20,404 nucleotides of DNA, from positions 1 through 20,404 of the forward strand of contig JAGAES010000038.1 of NCBI GenBank assembly GCA_017613055.1. The letters are read 5' to 3'. A model generated the notes under the pieces. The model had not been told where the DNA came from. It ran no database searches and saw only the letters and a list, made by a program, of their open reading frames with translations. Below, piece after piece: positions 8,570 through 14,491 of this stretch; the first letter of the stretch is position 1; each line of letters starts with the position of its first letter. The position numbers and the translations under genes were made by a program. The stretch is from Lachnospiraceae bacterium (lineage in GTDB: Bacteria > Bacillota_A > Clostridia > Lachnospirales > Lachnospiraceae).

Positions 8570-8597
8570 CTTATAGTATAGCACAAAGTGCCGTCAA
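8570..8597 (-). promoter_or_regulatory. Predicted sigma-A promoter of the surface operon
   Basis: Minus-strand TTGACG (8597-8592) and TATAAG (8575-8570) are separated by 16 bp, about 40 bp upstream of the lipoprotein start. The -35 box lies inside the 3' arm of the long inverted repeat that follows ispF, so termination and re-initiation overlap physically. Spacing and hexamers are good but not perfect. Confidence 0.6.
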
Positions 8598-8642
8598 AGG
8601 CAAGTCCGCGTTATTCCCGCGCGGGCCGCCTCTGACGGCACT
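8587..8642 (-). terminator. Long inverted repeat after ispF, possible terminator
   Basis: A perfect 10-bp inverted repeat, AGTGCCGTCA at 8587-8596 and TGACGGCACT at 8633-8642, is extended inward by AGGC/GCCT after one mismatch. It encloses the 10-bp palindrome CCCGCGCGGG (8616-8625). Only a short T-run (TTTG) follows on the minus strand, so it would be a weak intrinsic terminator. It lies 22 bp after the ispF stop and its far arm contains the -35 box of the next operon. Confidence 0.5.
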
Positions 8643-8664
8643 GGTATCGGTCTAATTTACGTTT

Positions 8665-9189
8665 TTACTGCCTCGGACAGCCTCCGCAGGCGGCGCAGCG
8701 GTCGAACTCATAAAACTCCGGCTGCGTAATCAGGCATACGGCCTGCGCGGCGATCCCTTCGCCCGTTCCGGTGAACCCGAGCCCCTCTTCGGTCGTCGCC
8801 TTCACACTGACCTGATCAAGCTCTAAGCCGAGGTCAGAGGCAATATTCTCACGCATCTTCGTAAGATACGGCATCAGCTTCGGCTGCTGCGCTACGATCG
8901 TTGCGTCGATGTTCGAAACGACATACAGCTTTTCTGCGAGCAGTTCCCGGACTTTTCGAAGGAGCACGCGGCTGTCGATATCCTTGTAGGCCGCATCCTT
9001 ATCCGGAAAATGCTGCCCGATATCCCCGAGCGCGGCTGCACCGAGCAGCGCGTCCATCACCGCATGTAACAGCACATCCGCGTCCGAATGCCCGAGCAAA
9101 CCCTTTTCGTACGGTATTTCGACTCCGCCGAGTATCAGTTTTCTGCCTTCCGTAAGGCGATGCACATCATATCCGGTTCCGATTCTCAT
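8665..9189 (-). CDS. ispF: 2-C-methyl-D-erythritol 2,4-cyclodiphosphate synthase with cysteine-rich tail
   Basis: IspF forms the cyclic diphosphate of the MEP isoprenoid pathway in the cytoplasm. The 174-residue product starts [12 protein letters not shown]. Metal ligands Asp8, His10 and His42 are present, along with [20 protein letters not shown] (33-52), GDIGQHFPD (55-63) and [19 protein letters not shown] (130-148). The enzyme core ends near residue 155, as in typical IspF of about 155-160 residues. About 18 extra residues end in [10 protein letters not shown], a CxxCxxC motif (Cys165, 168, 171) that is not part of the known fold. The ATG at 9189 overlaps the aroQ stop as TGATG, and an in-frame GTG lies one codon earlier with an AGAGG 8 nt upstream. 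Either start is possible; coupling to aroQ is likely. Confidence 0.96.
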   Translation of the reverse strand: MRIGTGYDVHRLTEGRKLILGGVEIPYEKGLLGHSDADVLLHAVMDALLGAAALGDIGQHFPDKDAAYKDIDSRVLLRKVRELLAEKLYVVSNIDATIVAQQPKLMPYLTKMRENIASDLGLELDQVSVKATTEEGLGFTGTGEGIAAQAVCLITQPEFYEFDRCAACGGCPRQ

Positions 9190-9458
9190 CACTCAAAAAA
9201 CCTCTGTATCTGTTGCTTTTTACTTTCCGTGATAATGGTTTCGTAGATTGCCGCGACAATCTCCTCATATTCCGTTCCGGCTAACTGACGGACGCGGCGT
9301 CTTATGAAATCCTCCCGCATCTGGTCATAAACCGGGATATTCTGCTTCTTCTTCCGTTCCGCCATCTCGTTGATGATATAGATGCGGCGCGTCAGCAAAT
9401 CGACAATCCGGCTGTCGAGCTTTTCAATTTCCATTCTGCATTCTTCCAAAGACTTCAA
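9189..9458 (-). CDS. Monofunctional chorismate mutase (AroQ class), TTG start
   Basis: This 89-residue all-helical enzyme converts chorismate to prephenate for Phe/Tyr synthesis. The sequence [20 protein letters not shown] aligns with the E. coli chorismate mutase domain. The active-site set is kept: Arg8, Arg25, Lys36, Asp45, Arg48, Glu49, Ser79 and Gln83 match E. coli Arg11, Arg28, Lys39, Asp48, Arg51, Glu52, Ser84 and Gln88. The start is chosen as TTG at 9458 because GGAGG (9472-9468) stands 9 nt before it. The longer reading frame from 9530 would begin on the promoter -35 box and cannot be translated from that transcript. The stop overlaps the ispF start. No other aromatic pathway genes are in the window, so its place next to ispF is not explained by pathway. 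Confidence 0.86.
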   Translation of the reverse strand: MKSLEECRMEIEKLDSRIVDLLTRRIYIINEMAERKKKQNIPVYDQMREDFIRRRVRQLAGTEYEEIVAAIYETIITESKKQQIQRFFE

Positions 9459-9467
9459 AACTTCATT

Positions 9468-9472
9468 CCTCC
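9468..9472 (-). promoter_or_regulatory. Shine-Dalgarno GGAGG that fixes the TTG start of the chorismate mutase
   Basis: GGAGG on the minus strand lies 9 nt before TTG (9458-9456). No other in-frame start within the mutase N-terminus has a comparable SD. Confidence 0.7.
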
Positions 9473-9501
9473 GTGCCTTTGTACGCGTTTTTGCACGTCC
9501 C

Positions 9502-9530
9502 ATTTTACCCAAGTACGCAATGCTTGTCAA
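9502..9530 (-). promoter_or_regulatory. Consensus sigma-A promoter of aroQ-ispF
   Basis: TTGACA (9530-9525), a 17-bp spacer and TAAAAT (9507-9502) on the minus strand form a near-perfect promoter. Transcription would begin near 9495, giving a leader of about 37 nt to the TTG start. The -35 box is only 4 bp from the opposite-strand -35 box of the barnase promoter. Confidence 0.85.
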
Positions 9531-9534
9531 TGTG

Positions 9535-9563
9535 TTGATTTTTTATGGAGATAATGGTAAATT
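9535..9563 (+). promoter_or_regulatory. Predicted promoter of the barnase-barstar operon
   Basis: TTGATT (9535-9540), 17 bp, TAAATT (9558-9563), about 30 bp before the barnase ATG. Both hexamers deviate from consensus, so it is weaker than the divergent aroQ promoter with which it stands back to back. Confidence 0.55.
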
Positions 9564-9593
9564 GAAGGTACGAAACGTGTACTGCGAGGCAAT

Positions 9594-10226
9594 ATGAAAA
9601 TTGATAAGAAAAAACTGATTTCCGCGATCGCCGTTCTGCTTCTTCTGGCAGTAGTTTATTTTGTGCTGCCGAAGCTTACCGGAGATAACGGAACGACTGA
9701 CCCTTCGAACACGGTGAACACCGCAACGCCTACCGGCGAAACCGTCAACACTCCGACGCCTACCGAAGCACCGGATCCGACCGAACCGGTAACGCCGACT
9801 GCGGATGTGACACCCACTAAGGCCGCAACGGCGACACCGACTGTCAAACCGACGGCCACGCCGACGCCCGCTCCCGTAATCGATGAGAACGGCTGGTATT
9901 ATTCGAAGGACGACGTGGCTTTATACATCCATACGTACGGAAAGCTTCCGTCCAATTACATCACGAAAGACGAGGCCGAAGCGCTCGGCTGGACCGGCGG
10001 TTCCGTGCAGAAATATAAAGAAGGCGCCGCTATCGGCGGCACCTATTTCGGTAACTACGAAGGCCTGCTTCCGAAGAAGAACGGCCGGAAGTATTACGAG
10101 TGCGACATCGACACCGACGGCAAATCGTCGCGCGGCGCGAAGCGCATCATCTATTCAAACGACGGTCTGATTTACTATACGGACGACCATTACGAATCAT
10201 TCACCCTGCTCTACGGGAATCCTTAA
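9594..10226 (+). CDS. Membrane-anchored barnase-type ribonuclease
   Basis: This 210-residue protein ends in a barnase-family guanyl-preferring RNase domain (about 99-210) held outside the membrane. A basic N-terminus and hydrophobic segment (8-25) without an obvious AXA cleavage site suggest an anchor. Residues 30-95 are a Thr/Pro spacer rich in TPT. The domain closely follows Bacillus barnase: YIHTYGKLPSNYITKDEAEA (111-130), GWT, then IGG and GLLPKKNGRKYYECDID. Catalytic residues are intact: Lys125, Glu169 (general base), Arg180, Arg184 and His199 match barnase Lys27, Glu73, Arg83, Arg87 and His102. A weak GAGG SD stands 4 nt before the ATG. The barstar gene follows 14 bp downstream. Roles in RNA scavenging or in contact with competitors are both possible. 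Whether the enzyme is shed is unknown. Confidence 0.93.
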   Translation: MKIDKKKLISAIAVLLLLAVVYFVLPKLTGDNGTTDPSNTVNTATPTGETVNTPTPTEAPDPTEPVTPTADVTPTKAATATPTVKPTATPTPAPVIDENGWYYSKDDVALYIHTYGKLPSNYITKDEAEALGWTGGSVQKYKEGAAIGGTYFGNYEGLLPKKNGRKYYECDIDTDGKSSRGAKRIIYSNDGLIYYTDDHYESFTLLYGNP

Positions 10227-10240
10227 GGAAGGAGACGCAC

Positions 10241-10516
10241 ATGAGAACAGTAATCATTGACGGCGCATACATGACCGACAAAGCCGTTGCTTACGCCTAT
10301 CTGATGCGCCGGCTCGGCTTTCCTTCCTACTTCGGCCGCAACCTGGACGCGCTTTATGACCAGCTTACCGATCCGTGCGAACCGACGCAGCTTGTCATCT
10401 ACCGGAAGAAACGCCTGCTCGACGCGCTCGGCACTTACGGTCAGCGAATCCTCGACACAATCCAGGACGCCGTGAAAGTAAACAACAATCTGTACTACGC
10501 AGAGGACGATGTATAA
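10241..10516 (+). CDS. Barstar family ribonuclease inhibitor
   Basis: This 91-residue cytoplasmic inhibitor should protect the cell from the barnase encoded immediately upstream before export. The core GFPSYFGRNLDALYDQLTD (26-44) matches barstar, whose helix 2 plugs the RNase active site. Asp36, Tyr39 and Asp40 correspond to barstar Asp35, Trp38 and Asp39, and Tyr30 to Tyr29. Asp76 stands where barstar has Glu76. The start is taken at 10241 because GGAAGGAG lies about 6 nt before it, 14 bp after the barnase stop. The same frame is open further upstream inside the barnase gene, which is not meaningful. Two-gene order RNase-inhibitor and a shared promoter are clear; gene exchange has often spread this pair. 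Confidence 0.92.
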   Translation: MRTVIIDGAYMTDKAVAYAYLMRRLGFPSYFGRNLDALYDQLTDPCEPTQLVIYRKKRLLDALGTYGQRILDTIQDAVKVNNNLYYAEDDV

Positions 10517-10521
10517 AAAAC

Positions 10522-10546
10522 GGGCTGCCGCTTCATGCGACAGCCC
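10522..10546. terminator. Bidirectional intrinsic terminator between barstar and tRNA-Met
   Basis: GGGCTG-c-CGC, loop TTCAT, GCG-a-CAGCCC forms a strong hairpin (10522-10546). On the minus strand it is followed by G and six T residues (10520-10515), an excellent terminator for the tRNA-Met transcript. On the plus strand TTACTTTAT follows, a weaker terminator for barnase-barstar. The hairpin begins 5 bp after the barstar stop. Confidence 0.88.
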
Positions 10547-10554
10547 TTACTTTA

Positions 10555-10628
10555 TAGCGAAGGGGGGATTCGAACCCTCGACACTACGGGTATGAACCGT
10601 ATGCTCTAGCCAACTGAGCTACTTCGCC
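10555..10628 (-). tRNA. tRNA-Met (CAU anticodon, elongator type)
   Basis: The minus strand folds into a complete cloverleaf of 74 nt without CCA. The acceptor GGCGAAG pairs with CTTCGCT (G1-U72 wobble) and A73 is the discriminator. The D arm is GCTCAGTTGGCTAGAGC. The anticodon arm TACGG-TTCATAC-CCGTA gives CAU. The T arm is GAGGG-TTCGAAT-CCCCC with one mismatch or slip. The G1-U72 pair and overall sequence resemble the Bacillus elongator tRNA-Met rather than initiator tRNA (which has an unpaired C1-A72 type end) or Ile2. CCA is not encoded (TAA follows), so it must be added after transcription. Confidence 0.94.
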
Positions 10629-10655
10629 GTATCGATTGACAAACCGTACTTTTGC

Positions 10656-10684
10656 ATTATATTCAGATTCGCCGGGTTTGTCAA
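10656..10684 (-). promoter_or_regulatory. Perfect-consensus promoter of tRNA-Met
   Basis: TTGACA (10684-10679), 17 bp, TATAAT (10661-10656) on the minus strand, with the tRNA 5' end 28 bp further on. The full consensus is expected for a stable RNA gene. The -35 box belongs to one arm of an inverted repeat TTGACAAACC/GGTTTGTCAA (10636-10645 and 10675-10684). Confidence 0.9.
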
Positions 10685-10692
10685 GGGAAATT

Positions 10693-11103
10693 TCACAGTT
10701 TGAATGTATCCGGAAGAAGCGCGCCGAGCGTTCTCTCCTCGCATTCTCCGGTCTCGGTTCCGAGGAGCACCGGCATATCGGGACCGCCGAATTCCGAAAG
10801 CACCTGACGGCAGCTTCCGCACGGCGGACAGATTTCGGCCGCTTTCTTTCCCACAGGACCGCCGACTACGGCAATCGCAAGAATACTGCGCTCGCCTTTA
10901 CATACGGCCGTGAACACCGCCGTCCTCTCCGCGCAGTTCGTAAGCCCGTAGGAAGCGTTCTCCACGTTGGTTCCGCGGTAGATCTTCCCGCTTTCGCATA
11001 AAACCGCCGCCCCGACTGCGAATCCGGAATAAGGGCAGTAACTGTGACTGCGCGCAAGAACCGCCTCATGAATCAGCTTCCGTTTCATCTCTTTTGAAAT
11101 CAT
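10693..11103 (-). CDS. cdd: Cytidine deaminase
   Basis: This 136-residue tetrameric-type zinc enzyme deaminates cytidine and deoxycytidine in pyrimidine salvage. YCPYSGFAVGAAVL at 22-35 is the substrate-side motif. NCAERTA at 56-62 supplies zinc ligand Cys57 and catalytic Glu59, and CPPCGSCRQVLSEF at 92-105 supplies Cys95 and Cys98. The length equals typical Bacillus Cdd. The start is the ATG at 11103, which overlaps the TGA of the upstream gene as ATGA, with GAGG 8 nt before it. An in-frame GTG at 11124 would add seven residues not seen in the family. It is the last protein gene of the suf operon; no terminator precedes the tRNA promoter, so readthrough into tRNA-Met is likely. Confidence 0.95.
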   Translation of the reverse strand: MISKEMKRKLIHEAVLARSHSYCPYSGFAVGAAVLCESGKIYRGTNVENASYGLTNCAERTAVFTAVCKGERSILAIAVVGGPVGKKAAEICPPCGSCRQVLSEFGGPDMPVLLGTETGECEERTLGALLPDTFKL

Positions 11104-11957
11104 CGCTCCGTCCTCACTTCCCACCGGTCGCCCTTCGTCGCGAACACAACGGTTCCCCTCTGATCCGTCCGGTATACTTCCACAGAGAATGCCTGAAGTA
11201 CCCGCAGCACATCCTCCGCCGGCTGGTCATCGCCGCTTCCGCATGTGATTACCGCATAGGAAGGCGCAACCTCTTTGACGAATTTCTTCTGCGTCGCATC
11301 GGTCTTTCCGTGATGGCCGACCTTCAGCACCTCGGACTGAATCTCATAACCCTGCTCGCGCATCTCTTTCTCGGTCTTTCCGAGCGCGTCTCCCATCAGA
11401 AGAACGCTCCGTCCCTCGTACACATACCGGAATACCAAAGAACAGTCGTTGTCGCTTCCGTCCGCAAGCGCCTTCTCGCCGGGCCCGAGCACCGTAAACA
11501 CGCCCTTTCCGAGCGTAAATGTCGAGCACAGCTCCGGCACGGAATAAGGGATGTTCTTATCGGAAATCGCCTGCATCATGCCGATATATTCCGCCGACTT
11601 TTCCTTCTTCGGGGACAGGAACACTTTCTCTACGTCAAATGCCCGGATTACCGCTTCCATTCCGCCGACATGATCCCGGTCGCCGTGCGTCAGGACAACG
11701 TACTTCAGTTTCGTAACGCCCTGCGCTTTCAGGTACTCGATAATCTGATTTCCCTGCTCGGGATAGCCCGCATCGATTAACATCGCCTCGCCGTCGGCGA
11801 GAATCAGGATGCTGTCCGCTTTGCCGAGCGAAAGCACATGCATCTCCGTTCCTTCGGAAAGCACGTTATTCTCCTGCTCCGGCTCCTTTTTATTCCTGTT
11901 CCGGCAGCCGCCAAGAAGCACTGCGGCAAGCAGAACAAGAAGCAAAAATCGTTTCAT
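11100..11957 (-). CDS. ComEC-like metallo-beta-lactamase-fold lipoprotein
   Basis: This 285-residue predicted lipoprotein has a lone metallo-beta-lactamase domain like the C-terminal part of the competence protein ComEC, without the channel domain. The signal peptide MKRFLLLVLLAAVLLGG ends in a perfect lipobox LGG|C18. LTHGDRDHVGGM at 89-100 gives the metal-binding HxDxDH motif (His91, Asp93, Asp95, His96). GHHGKTDAT in the second half and LLMGDALGKTEKEM are further family motifs. Standalone secreted relatives are common in Clostridia and are suspected nucleases or phosphodiesterases; the substrate is not shown here. It lies 11 bp after sufB and its stop overlaps the cdd start, so it is cotranscribed with both. 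A link to nucleoside salvage through cdd is only inference. Confidence 0.88.
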   Translation of the reverse strand: MKRFLLLVLLAAVLLGGCRNRNKKEPEQENNVLSEGTEMHVLSLGKADSILILADGEAMLIDAGYPEQGNQIIEYLKAQGVTKLKYVVLTHGDRDHVGGMEAVIRAFDVEKVFLSPKKEKSAEYIGMMQAISDKNIPYSVPELCSTFTLGKGVFTVLGPGEKALADGSDNDCSLVFRYVYEGRSVLLMGDALGKTEKEMREQGYEIQSEVLKVGHHGKTDATQKKFVKEVAPSYAVITCGSGDDQPAEDVLRVLQAFSVEVYRTDQRGTVVFATKGDRWEVRTER

Positions 11958-11968
11958 GAACCCCTCAC

Positions 11969-12886
11969 TTACTTCAAAAAGCCGCTGATAATCTGCTGCT
12001 CCGCTTCCTCTTCCGAAAGGCCGAGCGTCATCAGCTTGATAATCTGGTCGCCGGCAATCTTTCCGATGGCCGCTTCATGAATCAGCGATGCGTCCAGATG
12101 ATTGGCCGCAAGCGCCGGAAGCGCCACCACCCTGCCGGATTCCATCAGAATCGCGTCGCACTCGGTATGGCCGGTGCAGCGGTTGTTTCCGTTAATCTTC
12201 GAATAAAATTCCTGGTAGGACTCGCCCGAAGCAACCGAACGCGATACAACGTCCGCGCCGCAGTCCTCGCCGTTTAAGTCAACCGTGAAATCCGTCTTCG
12301 CAGTCTGCGTTCCGTGCGTCATGATCTTCTCGCGGATCACGAGGTTGGCCCCCGCTTTAAGATCCGCTTTCGTGGTCCGGACCGTCGAGTCCACGCCCTT
12401 AATCTGCACGGTATCCATCTCAAGCCTTCCGCCTTCTTCGATATGCACGATCGTCTGCGGATTCAGGATCCGCGCACCCTTGCCGTCGCCTTCGCCGTAG
12501 TGCTTTTCAACGTACTTGACCTTCGAATTCTTCCCTACGAAAAATGTATGGATTCCGTCGTGTTCGGACGTCTCGTCGCCGGAATTATGAATTCCGCAAC
12601 CTGCGACAATCGTCACGTCGCAGTCCTCGCCGATATAGAAATCGTTATAAACGGATTCCTTGAGCCCTGTCTGGCTTAGTATGACCGGAATATGCACGCT
12701 CTCGTGCTTCGTGCCGGGTTTGATGATGATATCGATACCCGGCTTGTCCGTCTTCGTCACGATATCGATGTGTTCGGTCGTATTCCTTCCCACGCCTTCG
12801 CCGTTTACGCGGAAGTTGTAAGCACCCGCGGGAACCGCATGGAGGTCGGCAATCTTTGCAAGCATTTCCTTCTGAATCGCGTCCAT
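11969..12886 (-). CDS. sufB: SufB/SufD-like scaffold protein of a minimal two-gene SUF system
   Basis: This 305-residue beta-helix scaffold assembles Fe-S clusters with the SufC ATPase. It is much shorter than E. coli SufB (about 495 residues) and matches compact SufB/D-like proteins of clostridia and methanogens. GHTECDAILMESGR at 239-252 places Cys243 at the position of the SufB cluster cysteine, and LIHEAAIGKI at 268-277 gives His270-Glu271. Family-specific AGCGIHN (95-101) and SEHDGIHTFFVGK (107-119) are also present. The ATG at 12886 overlaps the sufC TAA as TAATG, with GGAGG about 10 nt upstream. A longer in-frame start inside sufC is not needed. No sufS, sufU or sufD is next to it. Comparative studies call such two-gene systems SMS. 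Confidence 0.9.
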   Translation of the reverse strand: MDAIQKEMLAKIADLHAVPAGAYNFRVNGEGVGRNTTEHIDIVTKTDKPGIDIIIKPGTKHESVHIPVILSQTGLKESVYNDFYIGEDCDVTIVAGCGIHNSGDETSEHDGIHTFFVGKNSKVKYVEKHYGEGDGKGARILNPQTIVHIEEGGRLEMDTVQIKGVDSTVRTTKADLKAGANLVIREKIMTHGTQTAKTDFTVDLNGEDCGADVVSRSVASGESYQEFYSKINGNNRCTGHTECDAILMESGRVVALPALAANHLDASLIHEAAIGKIAGDQIIKLMTLGLSEEEAEQQIISGFLK

Positions 12887-13614
12887 TATTTGCGTACCTC
12901 CTGCAGATGACATTCAAACGTGCGGTCGAGAATCTTCGGCAGAATCTTCTCGCTCGCGTCCTCGGAAAGCACGCTTCCGTCCGCAATCACGATGATGCGG
13001 TCCGCAATGTTTAAGATGCGTTCCTGATGCGAGATGATCACAACCGTTCCGTTCAGTTCCTTATGCATCCGTTCAAAGATGCGGATCAGGTTTCCGAAAC
13101 TCCAGAGGTCGATTCCCGCCTCGGGTTCGTCGAATACGGAGAACTTCGTCTGTCTCGCAAGAAGCGTCGCAATCTCAATCCGCTTCAGCTCGCCGCCCGA
13201 AAGGCTCGCGTTTACTTCGCGGTTAATGTAATCCCGCGCGCAGAGTCCGACTTCCGAAAGGAATTCGCACGCGGTCGTCGTTGAAATCTTCTCGCCTGCT
13301 GCCAGAGAAATCAGGTCCTTGACCGTGATTCCCTTGAATCTTACCGGCTGCTGGAACGCAAATCCCATGCCGAGCTTCGCTCTTTCCGTAATCCCGAGAT
13401 TCGTAACGTCCTGCCCGTCGAACAGAATCTGTCCCGACGTCGGCTTTTCGATACCCATGATAATCCGCGCAAGCGTCGACTTTCCGCCGCCGTTCGGCCC
13501 GGTAATCGCAACAAACTGCCGGTCGCCGATCGTCAGGTTAATATCCTTTAAAATCTCTTTCGTGCCGCTCGTCTCCTCCGGCACCTGAAAACCGATGTTT
13601 TTTAATTCTAACAT
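12886..13614 (-). CDS. sufC: SufC-like ABC ATPase for Fe-S cluster assembly
   Basis: This 242-residue cytoplasmic ATPase energises the SufB-type scaffold encoded next. Walker A GPNGGGKST is at 39-47, the Q-loop FQQP at 87-90, the ABC signature LSGGELKR at 138-145, Walker B FSVFDEPEAGID at 158-169 and the H-loop histidine at 196 in ISHQERIL. The long D-loop side, FDEPEAGIDLWSFGNL, is typical of SufC. It is the first gene of the operon sufC-sufB-MBL lipoprotein-cdd, overlapping sufB by one base. The promoter with extended -10 at 13666-13671 lies about 50 bp upstream. No regulator such as IscR or SufR is in the window. Confidence 0.94.
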   Translation of the reverse strand: MLELKNIGFQVPEETSGTKEILKDINLTIGDRQFVAITGPNGGGKSTLARIIMGIEKPTSGQILFDGQDVTNLGITERAKLGMGFAFQQPVRFKGITVKDLISLAAGEKISTTTACEFLSEVGLCARDYINREVNASLSGGELKRIEIATLLARQTKFSVFDEPEAGIDLWSFGNLIRIFERMHKELNGTVVIISHQERILNIADRIIVIADGSVLSEDASEKILPKILDRTFECHLQEVRK

Positions 13615-13665
13615 GTAACTTCCGTACTCCTGTCTTTAAATGTCTCCAAAACATCATACAGAATT

Positions 13666-13674
13666 ATTATACCA
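13666..13674 (-). promoter_or_regulatory. Extended -10 promoter of the suf operon
   Basis: TGGTATAAT on the minus strand (13674-13666) is a TGn extended -10 with consensus TATAAT. The -35 region (TGGCAT, 17 bp upstream) is poor. Transcription would begin near 13659, leaving a leader of about 45 nt before sufC. No operator repeat is obvious. Confidence 0.65.
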
Positions 13675-13720
13675 TATTCCCGCGCGAAATGCCACACATT
13701 TCCGCCCGGAGAGCCATCGC

Positions 13721-13749
13721 TTGACAGTCCGCCGGAACTCGATTATACT
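13721..13749 (+). promoter_or_regulatory. Predicted sigma-A promoter of the three-TM protein / CorC-like operon
   Basis: TTGACA (13721-13726), 17 bp, TATACT (13744-13749), with transcription starting near 13756 and about 43 nt of leader before the ATG at 13799. AAAGGG lies 8-9 nt before that ATG. The promoter is divergent from, and about 50 bp apart from, the suf promoter. Confidence 0.82.
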
Positions 13750-13798
13750 TCAATGTGTTTCTTTTATGGAAAAAAGCCGTAATTAAAGGGTACAAAGC

Positions 13799-14476
13799 AT
13801 GAAGAATAAGATTTTAGCCGGTATCGCCGTTACGCTTCTTTCTGGCCTTTTCCTTGTATGCATCTTCATCGGTTCAAGGAATCTGCTCAGAAGACGCGAT
13901 ATGAAGAAGCTGAACGCCGAGACCGCGGTGACTTATCAGAAAGGCGAATGGGTCACATTTCGCGTCCGTCTCGCGGAGATGGATCCCTACCACATCGAGC
14001 ATCTTCTGAACGGGGTGTTACCGATCGGAAACGAATACTATTACCGCGTTTACTCGGATGATCTCGGAAGCATGATGATTATCCGTGCGGGCAAGGACTG
14101 GTACGACCGGAACTTCACCGATTATCAGTCGAACAACCCGGACGGCGTTTTGGTGACCGGTTATGTACGAAGCCTCGAGTCCGAAGTGTCGCAATCGATG
14201 GAATCCTATCGGAACAGTCTCAGGCAAAAGGCCGGCCTTCCCGTTCTTCTGCAGTCAAAACTATACGTGGACTGCCTTGCAATCAAGGTTTCCGTGATGG
14301 AGCTGATTATCGGCATATTCCCGATTCTCTGCGGAATCCTTGTTCTGATCAGTGCAAAGACCGAACTGTTCAGCCATCCGGCGGATTCCCGGACGGGCAA
14401 AATCGTGCTGGCCGTTTTCTTTATCCTGTTAATTGCCTATTGCGGCATGGTAATTCATTTCACTTCCCTTGTCTGA
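13799..14476 (+). CDS. Three-TM membrane protein of unknown function
   Basis: This 225-residue protein is not recognised. It has a TM near the N-terminus (6-26) followed by the basic stretch RRRDMKK (31-37), so the following domain may face the cytoplasm or outside depending on insertion. A soluble domain of about 120 residues (40-160) is rich in beta-type sequence (GEWVTFRVRLAEMDPYHIEH, VLVTGYVRSLESE) and could be an OB-like fold, but that is a guess. Two more TMs follow at 164-186 and 201-222. No catalytic motif is visible. The stop at 14474-14476 lies beside an AAAGGAG that serves the next gene, so the two are almost certainly cotranscribed and coupled. A joint role with the CorC-like transporter is possible. 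Confidence 0.8.
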   Translation: MKNKILAGIAVTLLSGLFLVCIFIGSRNLLRRRDMKKLNAETAVTYQKGEWVTFRVRLAEMDPYHIEHLLNGVLPIGNEYYYRVYSDDLGSMMIIRAGKDWYDRNFTDYQSNNPDGVLVTGYVRSLESEVSQSMESYRNSLRQKAGLPVLLQSKLYVDCLAIKVSVMELIIGIFPILCGILVLISAKTELFSHPADSRTGKIVLAVFFILLIAYCGMVIHFTSLV

Positions 14477-14482
14477 AAGGAG
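14476..14482 (+). promoter_or_regulatory. AAAGGAG Shine-Dalgarno that decides the ATT start of the CorC-like gene
   Basis: A strong SD (14476-14482) overlaps the last base of the preceding TGA and stands 9 nt before ATT (14492). No ATG, GTG or TTG exists in that frame between the preceding stop and the first transmembrane segment. Confidence 0.7.
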
Positions 14483-14491
14483 CGTGGCAAT

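Noticed and set aside
9700..9880. Repeated ACGCCGACT-like motifs as a DNA repeat
   Set aside because: They encode the TPT linker of the barnase protein and vary at third positions.
10555..10628. Initiator tRNA-fMet or tRNA-Ile2 for the CAU anticodon
   Set aside because: The G1-U72 end and body resemble the Gram-positive elongator tRNA-Met; initiator features are absent. Ile2 cannot be wholly excluded without a profile search.
13615..13798. Riboswitch or large leader between suf and the three-TM gene
   Set aside because: The 184 bp are fully explained by two divergent promoters with leaders of about 45 nt; no long conserved fold could be seen.
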